From: a virus | Reading direction: 5' to 3' (one strand) | IMG/VR virus record: IMGVR_UViG_3300032296_001383 | Location: 1 to 53,836 of that record | Length of the DNA: 53,836 nt | Shown: positions 13,765-23,394 of the stretch, in pieces | How positions within the stretch are numbered: the stretch's first letter is position 1 | How the letters are laid out: the number at the start of each line of letters is the position of its first letter | Position numbers and translations under genes: made by a program | Notes under the pieces: generated by a model | Seen by the model: only the letters and a program-made list of their open reading frames with translations | What the model was told of the DNA's origin: nothing | The model's database searches: none

Positions 13765-16209
13765 ATGATTATAGAAGTTTTAAAGGGGTATAATGACCCT
13801 CTCAATCATTCCTATTTCTACCCGAAACAATTTGTAACTAAGGAAGAAAAAGCCACAGAGACTTTTATCAAGTCTAATATGGACTATTTTGCAAATATTG
13901 CATTTGCTCAGTACAAACAGAATGTTAAGTTCCGTAAGAACTACCGACTGTATAATGGTGAGTTTAACTTTCAGGATTATGTAAACCAACCTGAGTATAA
14001 GGAAATGATTGATTACTTGTCAGACGTACCTGATCAAGAGCCAGACGTTCCGCAATACCTCAAACACTATTCAATAGTAAATCCTCCTATCAATCAGTTG
14101 AAAGGAGAACTCATTAACCGTCCTCACCGTTACAAGGTAAAAGCTGTAGATGATGACGCTATCAACGAGACTATTGACTTTAGAACTCAACTTCTAAAGG
14201 ATCACTTCATGGAACAGCTTCGTGCCAACCTTGAGGGTAAGGACGTTGACCCTGAGATGTTAGCTCAGCAAGAACAGGAAATCCAAGATAAAATTTTGGA
14301 TTACACCTCAACTGCTGAAGAGTGGGGTAACAAAACCCTTAACGCTCTGAAGTATCATTTTAATTTTAAAGAGAAGTCTCAGCAATCTTTCTTGGATTTC
14401 TTGATTACCGGTCAAGAGTTTCACCACTTCTACCCTACCAATTCTCGCATAGGATTTAACTACAAAGTAGAGAACCCTTCTAACGTATGGTACTTGGGTA
14501 ATCGTAACGCAATCTACACAGACGATTGTTGGGCATTGGGAACTATCGAGGTTCTTTCTATGTCTGAAATCGTTGAGAGATATACTTTGACAGCAGAAGA
14601 AGTTGAGCATTTGAATACTCGTGCCGTACAAAACTTACGCAATAACGAGTACTCACCATTATCTCCTGCTCTTCCTAATCCTAATGATCCTTTGTGGCAG
14701 TTGACATTTGAGAACGTAGGTGACTTTGCCAATGGAGGTATTGACCATAACGTATTCTCGTTTAACTCTCAGCATGCATTCACCGTAGTTACTGCTTACT
14801 GGCAGTCTAAGAAAAGAATCTACAAACGTACTTACTTGGATGAAGAAGGATTCCAGCAAGAGATGTTCGTAAATGAGGATTATAAGTTTGACAAAAGGAT
14901 GGGCGACGTAAGCCTAGAAGAACTTTGGATTAATGAATGGTGGAGAGGTATTAAGATTGGTGCTGACATCTACATTAACATCGAACCTCTTGAGTACATC
15001 CAGACTCCTCCTATTGTTGGGATTGTAAATACTGCCCGTAATACTCAAAGCAAATCATTCCTTGATCTAATCAAGCCTTATCAGATTCTCTATAATATCT
15101 GTATGAACCAGTTGTGGGAGATTCTTGAAAAGGAAATTGGTGTTGTGTTCTTAGGCGACTTGAAAGTTGTGCCTAAGAAAGACTCTCAGGATCCAATTGA
15201 GATGATGTTGTGGAATGCTAAGAACCGTGGTGCCCTTTTCATTGATACGTCAATCGAGAACACCGGGGGTGCTGTACAGTTCAACCAGATGTCACGAGTT
15301 GACTTGAGTCGTAGTACAGAGATTCAAACCCGTATTCAATTGGCTCAGTTAATCAGATCAGAAGCTTATGAGTTGATTGGGGTAAGCCGCCAACGTCTTG
15401 GAAGCACTACACCATCAGAAACTGCAACTGCTGCTAACAATTCTCTCCAGCAATCATTTGCTCAAACAGAAACTTGGTTTGCTTGGCATGACGTAGTATT
15501 GCAACGTACCTACCAGACCATTCTGGATATTGCTCAGTACTTTGAATTGCAAAAACCTACCTCTACTCTAAACTATCTTAACTCTGAGTTAGAGAATGTA
15601 TTCTTACAAGTAAGCAAGAATGAACTTCTTCACGAGCTGTTTGTGTTTGTTTCTTCTTACGCAGAAGATAAAGTTACTCTTGATCAGTTGAAACAATTGG
15701 CTCAACCTGCTATGCAGAATGGTGCCGAGTTGATTGAGATGCTTGATTTGTTTACTGCCTCCTCTGAACGTAGTCTTCGTAAGACCTTGACTGATGTTCA
15801 GAAACGTAAGGAAGCCATGCAACAACAACAACAGCAATTGAAGCAACAGGAGTTGGATCAACAGCAACAACAGTTCCAACAGAAGATGCAAGCTGATATG
15901 GCTGCTGCTGCAGAACAGGCTCGTCGTGATGACAATAACAAAGAACTTGATCGTCAGAATCGTCTTGAGGTTGAGAAGCTTAGAGGTATTGCTAACGAAG
16001 GTTCTTTTAACCCAGAGGTAGATACCACAGAACTTCTTATCAAGCAAACTTCTTTGTCTCAGCAAATCTCTAAAGACAACTACGAAAAAGTAGCCAAGAG
16101 TAGAGAAGCTAGCCTCAAAGAAAGAGAGCTTGACCTGAAAGAGAAGGACATCGATACTAAACTTAAAATAGCCCAAACCAACAAAAACAAATACGACAGG
16201 AAGAAATAA
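13765..16209 (+). CDS. portal protein
   Basis: An 814-residue protein directly after TerL. It has the portal-type stretch GVSRQRLGSTTPSETATAAN and the following long helix with QRTYQTILDIAQYF. Twelve copies would form the vertex ring through which DNA passes. The C-terminus (about 690-814) is a glutamine-rich then charged coiled coil, which could form the portal barrel inside the head. An ATG with a short ACC leader starts it, and a strong terminator follows. Confidence 0.92.
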   Translation: MIIEVLKGYNDPLNHSYFYPKQFVTKEEKATETFIKSNMDYFANIAFAQYKQNVKFRKNYRLYNGEFNFQDYVNQPEYKEMIDYLSDVPDQEPDVPQYLKHYSIVNPPINQLKGELINRPHRYKVKAVDDDAINETIDFRTQLLKDHFMEQLRANLEGKDVDPEMLAQQEQEIQDKILDYTSTAEEWGNKTLNALKYHFNFKEKSQQSFLDFLITGQEFHHFYPTNSRIGFNYKVENPSNVWYLGNRNAIYTDDCWALGTIEVLSMSEIVERYTLTAEEVEHLNTRAVQNLRNNEYSPLSPALPNPNDPLWQLTFENVGDFANGGIDHNVFSFNSQHAFTVVTAYWQSKKRIYKRTYLDEEGFQQEMFVNEDYKFDKRMGDVSLEELWINEWWRGIKIGADIYINIEPLEYIQTPPIVGIVNTARNTQSKSFLDLIKPYQILYNICMNQLWEILEKEIGVVFLGDLKVVPKKDSQDPIEMMLWNAKNRGALFIDTSIENTGGAVQFNQMSRVDLSRSTEIQTRIQLAQLIRSEAYELIGVSRQRLGSTTPSETATAANNSLQQSFAQTETWFAWHDVVLQRTYQTILDIAQYFELQKPTSTLNYLNSELENVFLQVSKNELLHELFVFVSSYAEDKVTLDQLKQLAQPAMQNGAELIEMLDLFTASSERSLRKTLTDVQKRKEAMQQQQQQLKQQELDQQQQQFQQKMQADMAAAAEQARRDDNNKELDRQNRLEVEKLRGIANEGSFNPEVDTTELLIKQTSLSQQISKDNYEKVAKSREASLKERELDLKEKDIDTKLKIAQTNKNKYDRKK

Positions 16210-16210
16210 T

Positions 16211-16254
16211 AAAAGGCCGTGACAGTTTTAACTATAATAATCACGGCCTTTTTT
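16211..16254 (+). terminator. strong intrinsic terminator after the portal gene
   Basis: A 12-bp GC-rich stem (16211-16222 with 16241-16252) with an 18-nt loop and a T tail. It ends the packaging operon directly before the next promoter. Confidence 0.85.
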
Positions 16255-16260
16255 AACCTG

Positions 16261-16290
16261 TTGCGTTAATTTTTTATTATATTATTTTTG
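16261..16290 (+). promoter_or_regulatory. promoter of the head operon
   Basis: TTG at 16261-16263, 19-nt spacer, TATTTTTG at 16283-16290. The leader that follows carries CCTAACCAAACCAACC. The TTG inside the -7 box is not a start codon. Confidence 0.78.
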
Positions 16291-16311
16291 AACCTAACCA
16301 AACCAACCAAC

Positions 16312-17490
16312 ATGAATACTAATGAAAATCCATTAGAGAATTTAGAGTTCTTTGAATCATTCTCCAGTGACGATCCAATTGATGTAAACCCTCAATACGA
16401 TCCCAACAAGAACATTGCTCCAGATATTCTGGGTCCAGACGGTACTATTAAAGATCCAATTCTTGACCCTGAATTTGAAGACGAAGAAGAGGAAGACGAA
16501 GATGCGGACGATAACAATCCTCCTGCCCCTGCGAAAAAACCTACTCCTGCGCCTGCTCCTTTAGACGATAATGACGATGAAGATGAGCCAATCGATGACA
16601 ATGACGAAGAAGCCGATGACATCAATTATTTTGAAGTCTTTGGAAAGGGATTAGTTAAAGCCGGATTACTTGATGCGGAAGACGTTGAAAACCAAGAGTG
16701 GACTGAACAGAGTTTCTTAGATAAGATGAGTGAAACCATCGAGAAGAGAGCCTGGGATACCCTTGAAGAGTTGGCAACTGAAACATACGGAGATGCCGGA
16801 GTAAAACTAGTTGAAGATATCTTCATCAACAAAGTTCCTATTCAGCAATACTTGCAGATGTTCAACAACGAACAGATTGTAGATAATGTTGATTTATCTA
16901 ATGAAGTGAACCAAGAAAGAGTGGTTCGTCTTTACTTAGCTAAGACAGGAATGGACGAAGATGAGATTGAAGACCAACTTACTTTTGCTAAAGATAACGA
17001 TAGACTTGGTTCTTATGCTAAGAAATACCATGGCAAACTAGTAGAACGTATGCAACAAGAGAGAGCAACACTTGCTCAGGACAATGCACAACGAGTACAG
17101 GAAATCCAGCAGAAAGAACAGCAACGTCAACAACAGTACGCTTCTGTTCTAGAAGAGTCTATCAAGAAGGGTGAGATTGAAGGTTACCCAATCAATGAAA
17201 CCACTGCAAGTGACTTATTTGATTTTGTACTTTCAAAACCACACGTTCTTCCAAATGGTCAACGTATTACCGACTTTGAATTTAAGTTGGCTACTATGAG
17301 ACAGGAAGATCCTTCTAAGTTTTTGGCAATAGCAAGACTTGTTCAAAATGATCTAGACTTGACTCCAATGAAAAGAAAGGGTGTGACTGAAGAGACAAAC
17401 TCAATCTTTAATGACTTGAAGGTTAAAACTAAAAAATCTACCAAGGGAACAAAATCCAACCAGGATTTATTCACAAGGTACTTTAAATAA
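16312..17490 (+). CDS. acidic protein, probable scaffolding protein
   Basis: The start is ATG 16312 (MNTNENPLENLEF); an in-frame TTG at 16288 lies inside the promoter and is rejected. The 392-residue product has a very acidic, proline-containing N-terminal half (long Asp/Glu runs about 55-110), then a helical centre, a Gln-rich coiled coil (QQKEQQRQQQYASVLEE) and a basic C-terminus (KVKTKKSTKGTK). An acidic body with a basic end, placed between portal and capsid, is what scaffolding proteins look like. No sequence family confirmed. Confidence 0.65.
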   Translation: MNTNENPLENLEFFESFSSDDPIDVNPQYDPNKNIAPDILGPDGTIKDPILDPEFEDEEEEDEDADDNNPPAPAKKPTPAPAPLDDNDDEDEPIDDNDEEADDINYFEVFGKGLVKAGLLDAEDVENQEWTEQSFLDKMSETIEKRAWDTLEELATETYGDAGVKLVEDIFINKVPIQQYLQMFNNEQIVDNVDLSNEVNQERVVRLYLAKTGMDEDEIEDQLTFAKDNDRLGSYAKKYHGKLVERMQQERATLAQDNAQRVQEIQQKEQQRQQQYASVLEESIKKGEIEGYPINETTASDLFDFVLSKPHVLPNGQRITDFEFKLATMRQEDPSKFLAIARLVQNDLDLTPMKRKGVTEETNSIFNDLKVKTKKSTKGTKSNQDLFTRYFK

Positions 17491-17516
17491 ACAAAAACAA
17501 ATAACATAATACTACT

Positions 17517-19061
17517 ATGCCAAATTTAAGTATGCCTAGGGTTAATGGTAAAGTTATAGCTAACTCCCATATGACCAGTTCCTACTATTCTAAGAATGGT
17601 TTGAACAAACTTACAGAAAAAAACTTCGTGGAAACGATGTTGAAGACTAAGCCTGACCAGTATGACAAGATGATGATTCGTTTGTTTACAGACACTCGTT
17701 TGTATTCTAACGATTTGATCGACCTTGTTATGAAGTCTGGTAAGCCTTTCATGGTTAACGACCCTAACGGTGTCTTTACCTACAAGATTAAAAAACGTGC
17801 TGAATTGCCAAAAATCATCGCTACTTATGCAGTAGGTTCTACTTCTGCTATTAGTGCTAGACCTGGTATTGACGGACAAGAGTTTGACGTTGTATTTGAC
17901 AAGCAAGCTTTCACTGTAAATGACATTATCACTGCTCACCGTTATGAGCAAGAAACTCAAATCCAAATCGTAGCTGAGCCTGAGCGTTTCCAAAACGGTT
18001 TCCGTTATCGTTGTCGTGCTGCCGGTTCAACTTCTGCTGATTTTGTTAACTTGCGTTTCCTCGTTGTAGGGGTTGAGTATTTCAAAGTTGGTAACGTGTT
18101 GGGTGAATACACTACTAGTTTCTCTGGTCTTGGTTTGTTCGACGGTCACTTGGAAGTTATGGCTGATGTTCTTAACCAATATGGTGTAGAGCACACTATC
18201 ACTGACTGGGCTGATGCTACTAAGTTGGGTGCACAAACTGATGCTACTGGTAATCCTTTGGATATCACTTACTACTCTGTAACTGATCCTAACGCTGAAG
18301 GTGAAAAAACCAAAATTGTTGGTTGGGAGCCTACAGTATCTCGTCTTCTTCGTATGGAAATGTTGCGCATGCGTGCAAACATGTTGATGTGGGGTCGTCA
18401 AGGTAACACTAAAGATGAAAAAGGTCGTCCAACTCGTTTGAAGCCAGGTTTGTGGCAGCAATTGCACTTGGGTAACGTTCTTTACTATGATCGTGGTCAA
18501 TTCTCTTTGAACCTTTTGCGTTCTGCTATCGGAGATTTGTTCTACAACCGTGTGAAGATTGCTGACCGTTATGTAAAAGTATACACTAACCGTGCTGGTA
18601 TGGAATTGGCTTCTTTGTCAATCCGTAAAGACTTCAACAACCAAAACATGACTTTGAATGCTGATAAGTTCATGGATGGTAAAGATCGTTTGAAGCAAGG
18701 TTATGCATTGCAGTTTGACCACTTCATGACTACTGAGACAGGTCCAGTAGAATTCATCGAATTGGAACAGTTGAACGAGCATGCTACTTTCTTGGAATTG
18801 GGTCCTAACAAAAAGACTCCTCCAATCTTCATCATTATGGACGTAAGCAACGAAGGTGGTGCTAACATCCGTGAGGTGAAATTGTCTACTCGTCCTAACA
18901 TGTACTATCAGTACATTGCAGGTTCAGTAGGATTCGGTCAGTCACAAACTGTGATTGCTAACAAAGATCCATACAGTACCTACATCATGAAGGACTTCTG
19001 TGGTATCTTCTTGGAAGATCCTACTCGTACCGTAATCATTAAAGAATACCCACGCTTGTAA
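17517..19061 (+). CDS. major capsid protein
   Basis: A 514-residue protein in the position, and of the length, of crAss-like major capsid proteins (HK97 fold). It uses a strongly biased, regular codon set with many GTT/GGT/CGT codons compared with flanking genes, as expected for the most abundant protein. It follows the scaffold-like gene. Sequence features include a long beta-rich central region and ends with a strand IFLEDPTRTVIIKEYP. A GC-rich hairpin directly follows, which may protect the message. Confidence 0.9.
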   Translation: MPNLSMPRVNGKVIANSHMTSSYYSKNGLNKLTEKNFVETMLKTKPDQYDKMMIRLFTDTRLYSNDLIDLVMKSGKPFMVNDPNGVFTYKIKKRAELPKIIATYAVGSTSAISARPGIDGQEFDVVFDKQAFTVNDIITAHRYEQETQIQIVAEPERFQNGFRYRCRAAGSTSADFVNLRFLVVGVEYFKVGNVLGEYTTSFSGLGLFDGHLEVMADVLNQYGVEHTITDWADATKLGAQTDATGNPLDITYYSVTDPNAEGEKTKIVGWEPTVSRLLRMEMLRMRANMLMWGRQGNTKDEKGRPTRLKPGLWQQLHLGNVLYYDRGQFSLNLLRSAIGDLFYNRVKIADRYVKVYTNRAGMELASLSIRKDFNNQNMTLNADKFMDGKDRLKQGYALQFDHFMTTETGPVEFIELEQLNEHATFLELGPNKKTPPIFIIMDVSNEGGANIREVKLSTRPNMYYQYIAGSVGFGQSQTVIANKDPYSTYIMKDFCGIFLEDPTRTVIIKEYPRL

Positions 19062-19078
19062 TTTTAGCGGTCTATGAT

Positions 19079-19098
19079 GGGGGAGGTAACACTCCCCC
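19079..19098 (+). terminator. GGGGGAG hairpin after the capsid gene
   Basis: A 7-bp stem (19079-19085 with 19092-19098) around GTAACA. No T tract follows, so it is more likely an mRNA-protecting or attenuating hairpin than a full terminator. It resembles the hairpins at 22194 and 22700. Confidence 0.55.
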
Positions 19099-19141
19099 CT
19101 AATAGATATAAAATTAACCAAAACCAAAACCAACCAAAATA

Positions 19142-20083
19142 ATGACAAAAGCAATTGCAAGAGGGGTGCGTATTATCAGACCCTTTAGAAAAGATCCCGG
19201 AACTAATCTACGTACATTAGAAGGATCGTTGTACCAAAATGGTTACAATTTCATTCCAGGAACAGCTCGTAAGTTTTACCCACGGGTAGATTCACGAGGA
19301 GTAATCAGAACAGGATTAGACGAAAACTCGCAAAAGTTAAAAGCTATTCTTGATCTAAAAGCTAGGGAACAGGAAGTTCAAAGAGTTAGGTTGTTGAAAG
19401 ACTACTATGAAGCTTTACTTGATGAATCTCTTGAACCAACTAGTACGTTCTATGACGAAATAAAAGAAAATGGTATTGGCCTGGAAGATGGCGATAACAT
19501 TTTTAACTTGGATAACCCAAGAGATGCTGTTAACTTTTACTGGCTCATGGAGACAGAAATGGTTGCAGAGAATCTTGATGCTATCGAATCTGGAAGTGTA
19601 GATACATCATTAGTAAAGTTCTACGTATTTGATGGATCCGTTGAATCTAAAGTTACTTTTGATCGTAAGAAAAAGATCAACAGTGCAATTGCTTCTTTGG
19701 ATAAAATGTCTTCATCTAAGCGTAAGAAGATTCAGAAGCTAATTGGTTTAGGATTATCTGGAGATGCCTCCGAAGAAGATGTTTACATTGCTTTGGATGA
19801 GTACTTGAGGATTCCTACAGTAGCTTTGGGTATGGACCCAATTGAAAACTTTGCTAAGATCACCGCATACAGCGATGATTTGCTTGATGTAAAAGCACTC
19901 GTTAAGGATTTAGTAGATACTAACGTAGTGAGAGTTAAAGGTTCTATAGTTTACGAAGGTGATAACGTATGGGCTGCATCTGTTGAGGAGTTTGAACTCT
20001 TCTTGACCGACCCTAAGAACACCGTAGAGTATGAATCTTTTAAAGAAAAATTGAAAAACAAACTTAGAATAAGTACCCTATAA
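19142..20083 (+). CDS. virion protein after the capsid gene, auxiliary head candidate
   Basis: A 313-residue protein, basic N-terminus (ARGVRIIRPFRKDPG) then mixed alpha/beta. No membrane segment or catalytic motif. The position next to the capsid gene and a leader with repeated ACCAAAACC support a virion role such as a capsid-associated or head-tail protein. Family not recognised by name. Confidence 0.55.
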   Translation: MTKAIARGVRIIRPFRKDPGTNLRTLEGSLYQNGYNFIPGTARKFYPRVDSRGVIRTGLDENSQKLKAILDLKAREQEVQRVRLLKDYYEALLDESLEPTSTFYDEIKENGIGLEDGDNIFNLDNPRDAVNFYWLMETEMVAENLDAIESGSVDTSLVKFYVFDGSVESKVTFDRKKKINSAIASLDKMSSSKRKKIQKLIGLGLSGDASEEDVYIALDEYLRIPTVALGMDPIENFAKITAYSDDLLDVKALVKDLVDTNVVRVKGSIVYEGDNVWAASVEEFELFLTDPKNTVEYESFKEKLKNKLRISTL

Positions 20084-20086
20084 TAA

Positions 20087-20803
20087 ATGATAAACGTCGA
20101 GGAACTGATATACGAGTTTAAGTTGATGATCAATAAAGTCAACAGACAGGATAACGTTGATATCCCTGTTGAAGATATTATTGTATACCTTAACCGTGCC
20201 CAGCTATCTTGGATTAAAACCAAGATTAACCCGAATAACGTTTACAAAGTAGGATATGAATCTATTGAAAAGCGTATAGATGATTTACAAATATTGAAAA
20301 AATCATCTGTACGACTTTCACCAATCAAAACTAACGACCTCTTTTATACAGGATTTTCCTGTTCCTTAGAAGATGTTGCGGATTATATGTTTTACGTGAA
20401 TAGTAATTGTGTAGCTAAAAAGCAGGACTGTAGAAAGAACCTAACAATTGATCTCGTAAGACAAGGCGATCTTCACAACATGTATGTGGACGCAAACTTT
20501 AGCCCTTCATTTGAATGGAGAAGCACACTAGCTACCATAGGCGATAATAAGTTGTACGTATACACTACTGAAGAGTTTACAATAGAGAATGTTTATCTCA
20601 CGTATTTAAGGTATCCCAAAAATATTGATATTGAGGGCTACACTAAATTAGACGGTACATTGTCTAATAATGTAAACTGCGAATTGCCGGAATATGCTAA
20701 GGGAGACATAGTTGACCTAGCAGTTAAATTTGCAGCACAGTCTAATGACAACCAAATCCAAGCGGTATTTGCAGAGGATCGTTTAGTTAAAAACTCAGAA
20801 TAA
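20087..20803 (+). CDS. head-tail connector / ring protein
   Basis: A 238-residue protein. The N-terminus (INVEELIYEFKLMINKV...IPVEDIIVYLNRAQLSW) has the pattern of podovirus connector proteins comparable to P22 gp4 and to crAss-like ring proteins: a helix bundle that binds beneath the portal. The middle is beta-rich with paired cysteines. It lies three bases after the previous gene. Name depends on gene order. Confidence 0.6.
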   Translation: MINVEELIYEFKLMINKVNRQDNVDIPVEDIIVYLNRAQLSWIKTKINPNNVYKVGYESIEKRIDDLQILKKSSVRLSPIKTNDLFYTGFSCSLEDVADYMFYVNSNCVAKKQDCRKNLTIDLVRQGDLHNMYVDANFSPSFEWRSTLATIGDNKLYVYTTEEFTIENVYLTYLRYPKNIDIEGYTKLDGTLSNNVNCELPEYAKGDIVDLAVKFAAQSNDNQIQAVFAEDRLVKNSE

Positions 20804-20816
20804 AATATAAAAAACC

Positions 20817-22187
20817 ATGAATCACAAAATCACACAAGTGTTCGTAGTAGGAGGATCCGCTGCGACTGTTGACACTAGCGCAGAAGCATTCCCAGGTACA
20901 GGTACTACCGATACCTTGGTTGCCCGTCAGTTAAACTTTTACAAATCAGATTTTTCTGTTTTGGCTCGTACTGCCAGTAGTGCAACTATTGGTAATGAAA
21001 TCATTGTTGCTGTAGGAACAGGTTCTAGCAAATATGGTAGTTTCAAGTCTTCTGTAATCAAGAAAAACAACTTGACTAAAGTAACTAGAAGTACCTATGC
21101 TAACACTACCAAGCAACAAATCACTTTCATCGGTTATGATGAAATTACAACTAGCAAGACTCCCGTATTTGGTTGTGACGAAGAGTACTTCGTAACTTTC
21201 AAAATCGACGAGTACTGGTCTAAAGGTATCTACCAACCTTTGATTCAAGAGTCAGTTCGTGTTAAAACTACTTCTTGCACAGAGTGTGGCGGTGGTTGCG
21301 ATGCTTTGAACTGTTGGGCTTTCATGCAAGAGTTGACTGACAAGATCAATGCTAACCCAATCTTGAGTAAGTACTTGGCTGCTACCCACTCTATTGTAGG
21401 TACTGCTCCTTCTTACCGTTATGTATTGAACTTGCCTGATTCAGGTGATTCAACTGCAGAAGCCGCTACCTTGAGTGCTTTGCAAGCTTTCTACCCATCT
21501 GGAACGTATGGTACCATCACTGAGACCAACACTGAAGATGCTGATGCTTTGGGTCAAATCTTCTTCATCATTGCCACTCCTTTGGTTGCTATCGATGCAA
21601 TGCCTGTGTACAATGGTGTTGCTTGGGAAAAACAATTAGTATCTGCAGGTTCAGTTACTTCTTGCGGTATCAAAGTAACTGGTAAAGCTGTTGACGCTTT
21701 TGGTAATGCTTGTGTTCCTGATGCAGTTCCTTACGTATTCAACTTGGTTAAATTCCAAGCTAAAGTACACAGAGGTCCTTTCACCACTATGGACTTTGAC
21801 GTAGAAGACTTTGCTAACCCATGGTCAGTTACTACCGTTCAAAGTATCCAGTACCCAATCGGTGCTGTAAGTGCTTTGGCTGAAATGGAGCGTAACTTCT
21901 TCACTAACAACTTGCCTGCTACTGCAGAAGCTCGTTACTACTGGAATCCTATTTACAACGAAGATGCAAACCAATTCTTCTTTGTAGATCAGTCTCGTAC
22001 TGCAAGTGGATACACAATGTATGAAATCTGCTACACTGATCCTTCTCCAGTAGGATTCGAGAAGAAAGACACCAACGAGCATGCGGTAGTTCTTTTGGTT
22101 GATGCTGCTGTATCTTCTTTGGATGCAGACATCAAAACCTTTATTAACGCATTCTTAACTGGTTCTTTCTTGCCTCAGTTGGCGTAA
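20817..22187 (+). CDS. abundant virion protein with cysteine-rich centre
   Basis: A 456-residue protein with the same biased codon set as the capsid gene, which suggests high expression. The centre has TSCTECGGGCDALNCWAFMQELTDKI, a Cys cluster followed by a helix; the rest is beta-rich. It may be a head auxiliary or tail-barrel subunit. A strong hairpin terminator follows. I do not recognise a named family. Confidence 0.55.
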   Translation: MNHKITQVFVVGGSAATVDTSAEAFPGTGTTDTLVARQLNFYKSDFSVLARTASSATIGNEIIVAVGTGSSKYGSFKSSVIKKNNLTKVTRSTYANTTKQQITFIGYDEITTSKTPVFGCDEEYFVTFKIDEYWSKGIYQPLIQESVRVKTTSCTECGGGCDALNCWAFMQELTDKINANPILSKYLAATHSIVGTAPSYRYVLNLPDSGDSTAEAATLSALQAFYPSGTYGTITETNTEDADALGQIFFIIATPLVAIDAMPVYNGVAWEKQLVSAGSVTSCGIKVTGKAVDAFGNACVPDAVPYVFNLVKFQAKVHRGPFTTMDFDVEDFANPWSVTTVQSIQYPIGAVSALAEMERNFFTNNLPATAEARYYWNPIYNEDANQFFFVDQSRTASGYTMYEICYTDPSPVGFEKKDTNEHAVVLLVDAAVSSLDADIKTFINAFLTGSFLPQLA

Positions 22188-22193
22188 TTTAAT

Positions 22194-22217
22194 AGGGGGA
22201 TTAACCTCCCCCTTTTT
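22194..22217 (+). terminator. GC-rich terminator hairpin
   Basis: A 7-bp stem, AGGGGGA (22194-22200) with TCCCCCT (22207-22213), loop TTAACC, followed by a run of T. Located 7 nt after the 20817 gene. Confidence 0.7.
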
Positions 22218-22240
22218 ATAACCTTTTAATTTAAAAAAAA

Positions 22241-22687
22241 ATGAAAGATATCATTCTAAAAACAGGTACATACACAAACGCTGTAACTAACAAGCAAATC
22301 CAATCTGGCGCCATCCCAGGTGCTTCTTTGGAAAAGTTTGTTACTACTCTACTGAAGAACCCTACATGTTGCGCTAAATACGTAACTTTAACTAAAGGAG
22401 CAGTAACGCAATCAGGCAGTATTACTAGTGCAGTTACATTGAACCAGCCTGCTGGTGAGATTACTACTGTAAGTGCTACTATCAGTGCAGGCGCAATGTC
22501 TTCTTTTACTCTTAACAATACTTATATCAAAGCTGATTCTGTTATTGTAGCTACAGTTAACGATACTACTGGTGCTGGTCTATTGGCCGTACAAGTTGAT
22601 GGTATTGTTGCTGGTTCTTGCACAGTATCTCTTGGAGGTGTTGTTGCAAATACCGGAGTTGTAATCGTTGGATTTGCAATTTTCTAA
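22241..22687 (+). CDS. small beta-rich decoration or head-fibre protein
   Basis: A 148-residue protein. The C-terminal two thirds (TLNQPAGEITTVSATISAGAMSSF...GIVAGSCTVSLGGVVAN) is a repeated short-strand pattern typical of phage decoration proteins and fibre-tip domains, ending in VVIVGFAIF. The N-terminus has a cysteine pair (NPTCCAKY). Preceded by one hairpin and followed by another, so it may be made in large amounts. A capsid decoration role is the most likely. Confidence 0.6.
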   Translation: MKDIILKTGTYTNAVTNKQIQSGAIPGASLEKFVTTLLKNPTCCAKYVTLTKGAVTQSGSITSAVTLNQPAGEITTVSATISAGAMSSFTLNNTYIKADSVIVATVNDTTGAGLLAVQVDGIVAGSCTVSLGGVVANTGVVIVGFAIF

Positions 22688-22699
22688 TTAATTCTTTAT

Positions 22700-22726
22700 G
22701 GGGAGGATAACTCCTCCCCTTATTTT
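22700..22726 (+). terminator. GGGGAGGA hairpin
   Basis: An 8-bp stem (22700-22707 with 22712-22719) with loop TAAC, then TTATTTTT. Third member of the G-rich hairpin series behind the head genes. Confidence 0.65.
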
Positions 22727-22732
22727 TAAATT

Positions 22733-23239
22733 ATGCCAAACGTAAAATTAAACCTCGAAATATACAAAGCCAAAGACTGTGCTTTTATCTCAGTCTTAGA
22801 TACATCTTTCTATCCAGTAGCCCCGGATAGTGCTGAACTAACCGTTAGTGTTCCTGGCTATGATACTGCATTTGTATTCGTTTTTAATTTAGGAGAAATC
22901 AATATCTTGAATGGTTACACATTTGGATTTGTATCTTCTGAAGTAGATGCTGGAGATTTGCCTGATGGGGTTTACAATTTTGAGTTGGCTACATGCCCTG
23001 ATCTAGGCATTAATAGCAGGTTCCATTTGAGAACTTGTAAAATAGATTGCCGTCTTGCAGCACAGTGGGTTAAGTACCTAGATTGCTGTGACGATGATAA
23101 GATGTTATACTACTTAGACAGAGTAGATTTTTTACTCAGAGGAGCAGAAGCCCAGGCGGATTTGTGTCATCCTGAGAAAGCTGCTGAACTTTACATAAAA
23201 GCCGATGACCTACTCAGAAGAATTGAACTTGACTGTTAA
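22733..23239 (+). CDS. virion-associated protein of unknown function
   Basis: A 168-residue protein. The N-terminal half is beta-rich, and the second half has clustered cysteines (TCKIDCRLAAQWVKYLDCCDDDK) and a helix. Located between decoration-type and fibre-type genes. Its C-terminal helix (YLDRVDFLLRGAEAQ) may mediate assembly. No family recognised. Confidence 0.55.
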   Translation: MPNVKLNLEIYKAKDCAFISVLDTSFYPVAPDSAELTVSVPGYDTAFVFVFNLGEINILNGYTFGFVSSEVDAGDLPDGVYNFELATCPDLGINSRFHLRTCKIDCRLAAQWVKYLDCCDDDKMLYYLDRVDFLLRGAEAQADLCHPEKAAELYIKADDLLRRIELDC

Positions 23240-23393
23240 GAAAAAACTTGCACATGCTGCTTACAAAGAGTTGCAGCATATCAAGTACTTAACAAAACCA
23301 TACCATAAAAAATCAAGGAAGTATGCTAGCTTCTTAAAGTACCAACACTGCCTTGATTGCTACAATACATTAACTTTTAAAAACAAACACTAA
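23205..23393 (+). CDS. small basic protein overlapping the upstream gene
   Basis: A 62-residue protein rich in Lys, His and Tyr, with a helical centre (VKKKLAHAAYKELQHIKYL) and a CLDC pair. It overlaps the previous gene by 35 nt, and the fibre-adaptor gene begins two bases after its stop. Small gene with no family; tight fit in the operon supports it. Confidence 0.5.
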   Translation: MTYSEELNLTVKKKLAHAAYKELQHIKYLTKPYHKKSRKYASFLKYQHCLDCYNTLTFKNKH

Positions 23394-23394
23394 A

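Noticed and set aside
15604-16176. 190-residue minus-strand frame
   Set aside because: Leucine-rich antisense of the Gln-rich portal tail; shadow of a real gene.
16288-16311. TTG start for the scaffold-like gene
   Set aside because: The TTG lies in the promoter -7 box and would be upstream of the transcript start; ATG 16312 is used instead.
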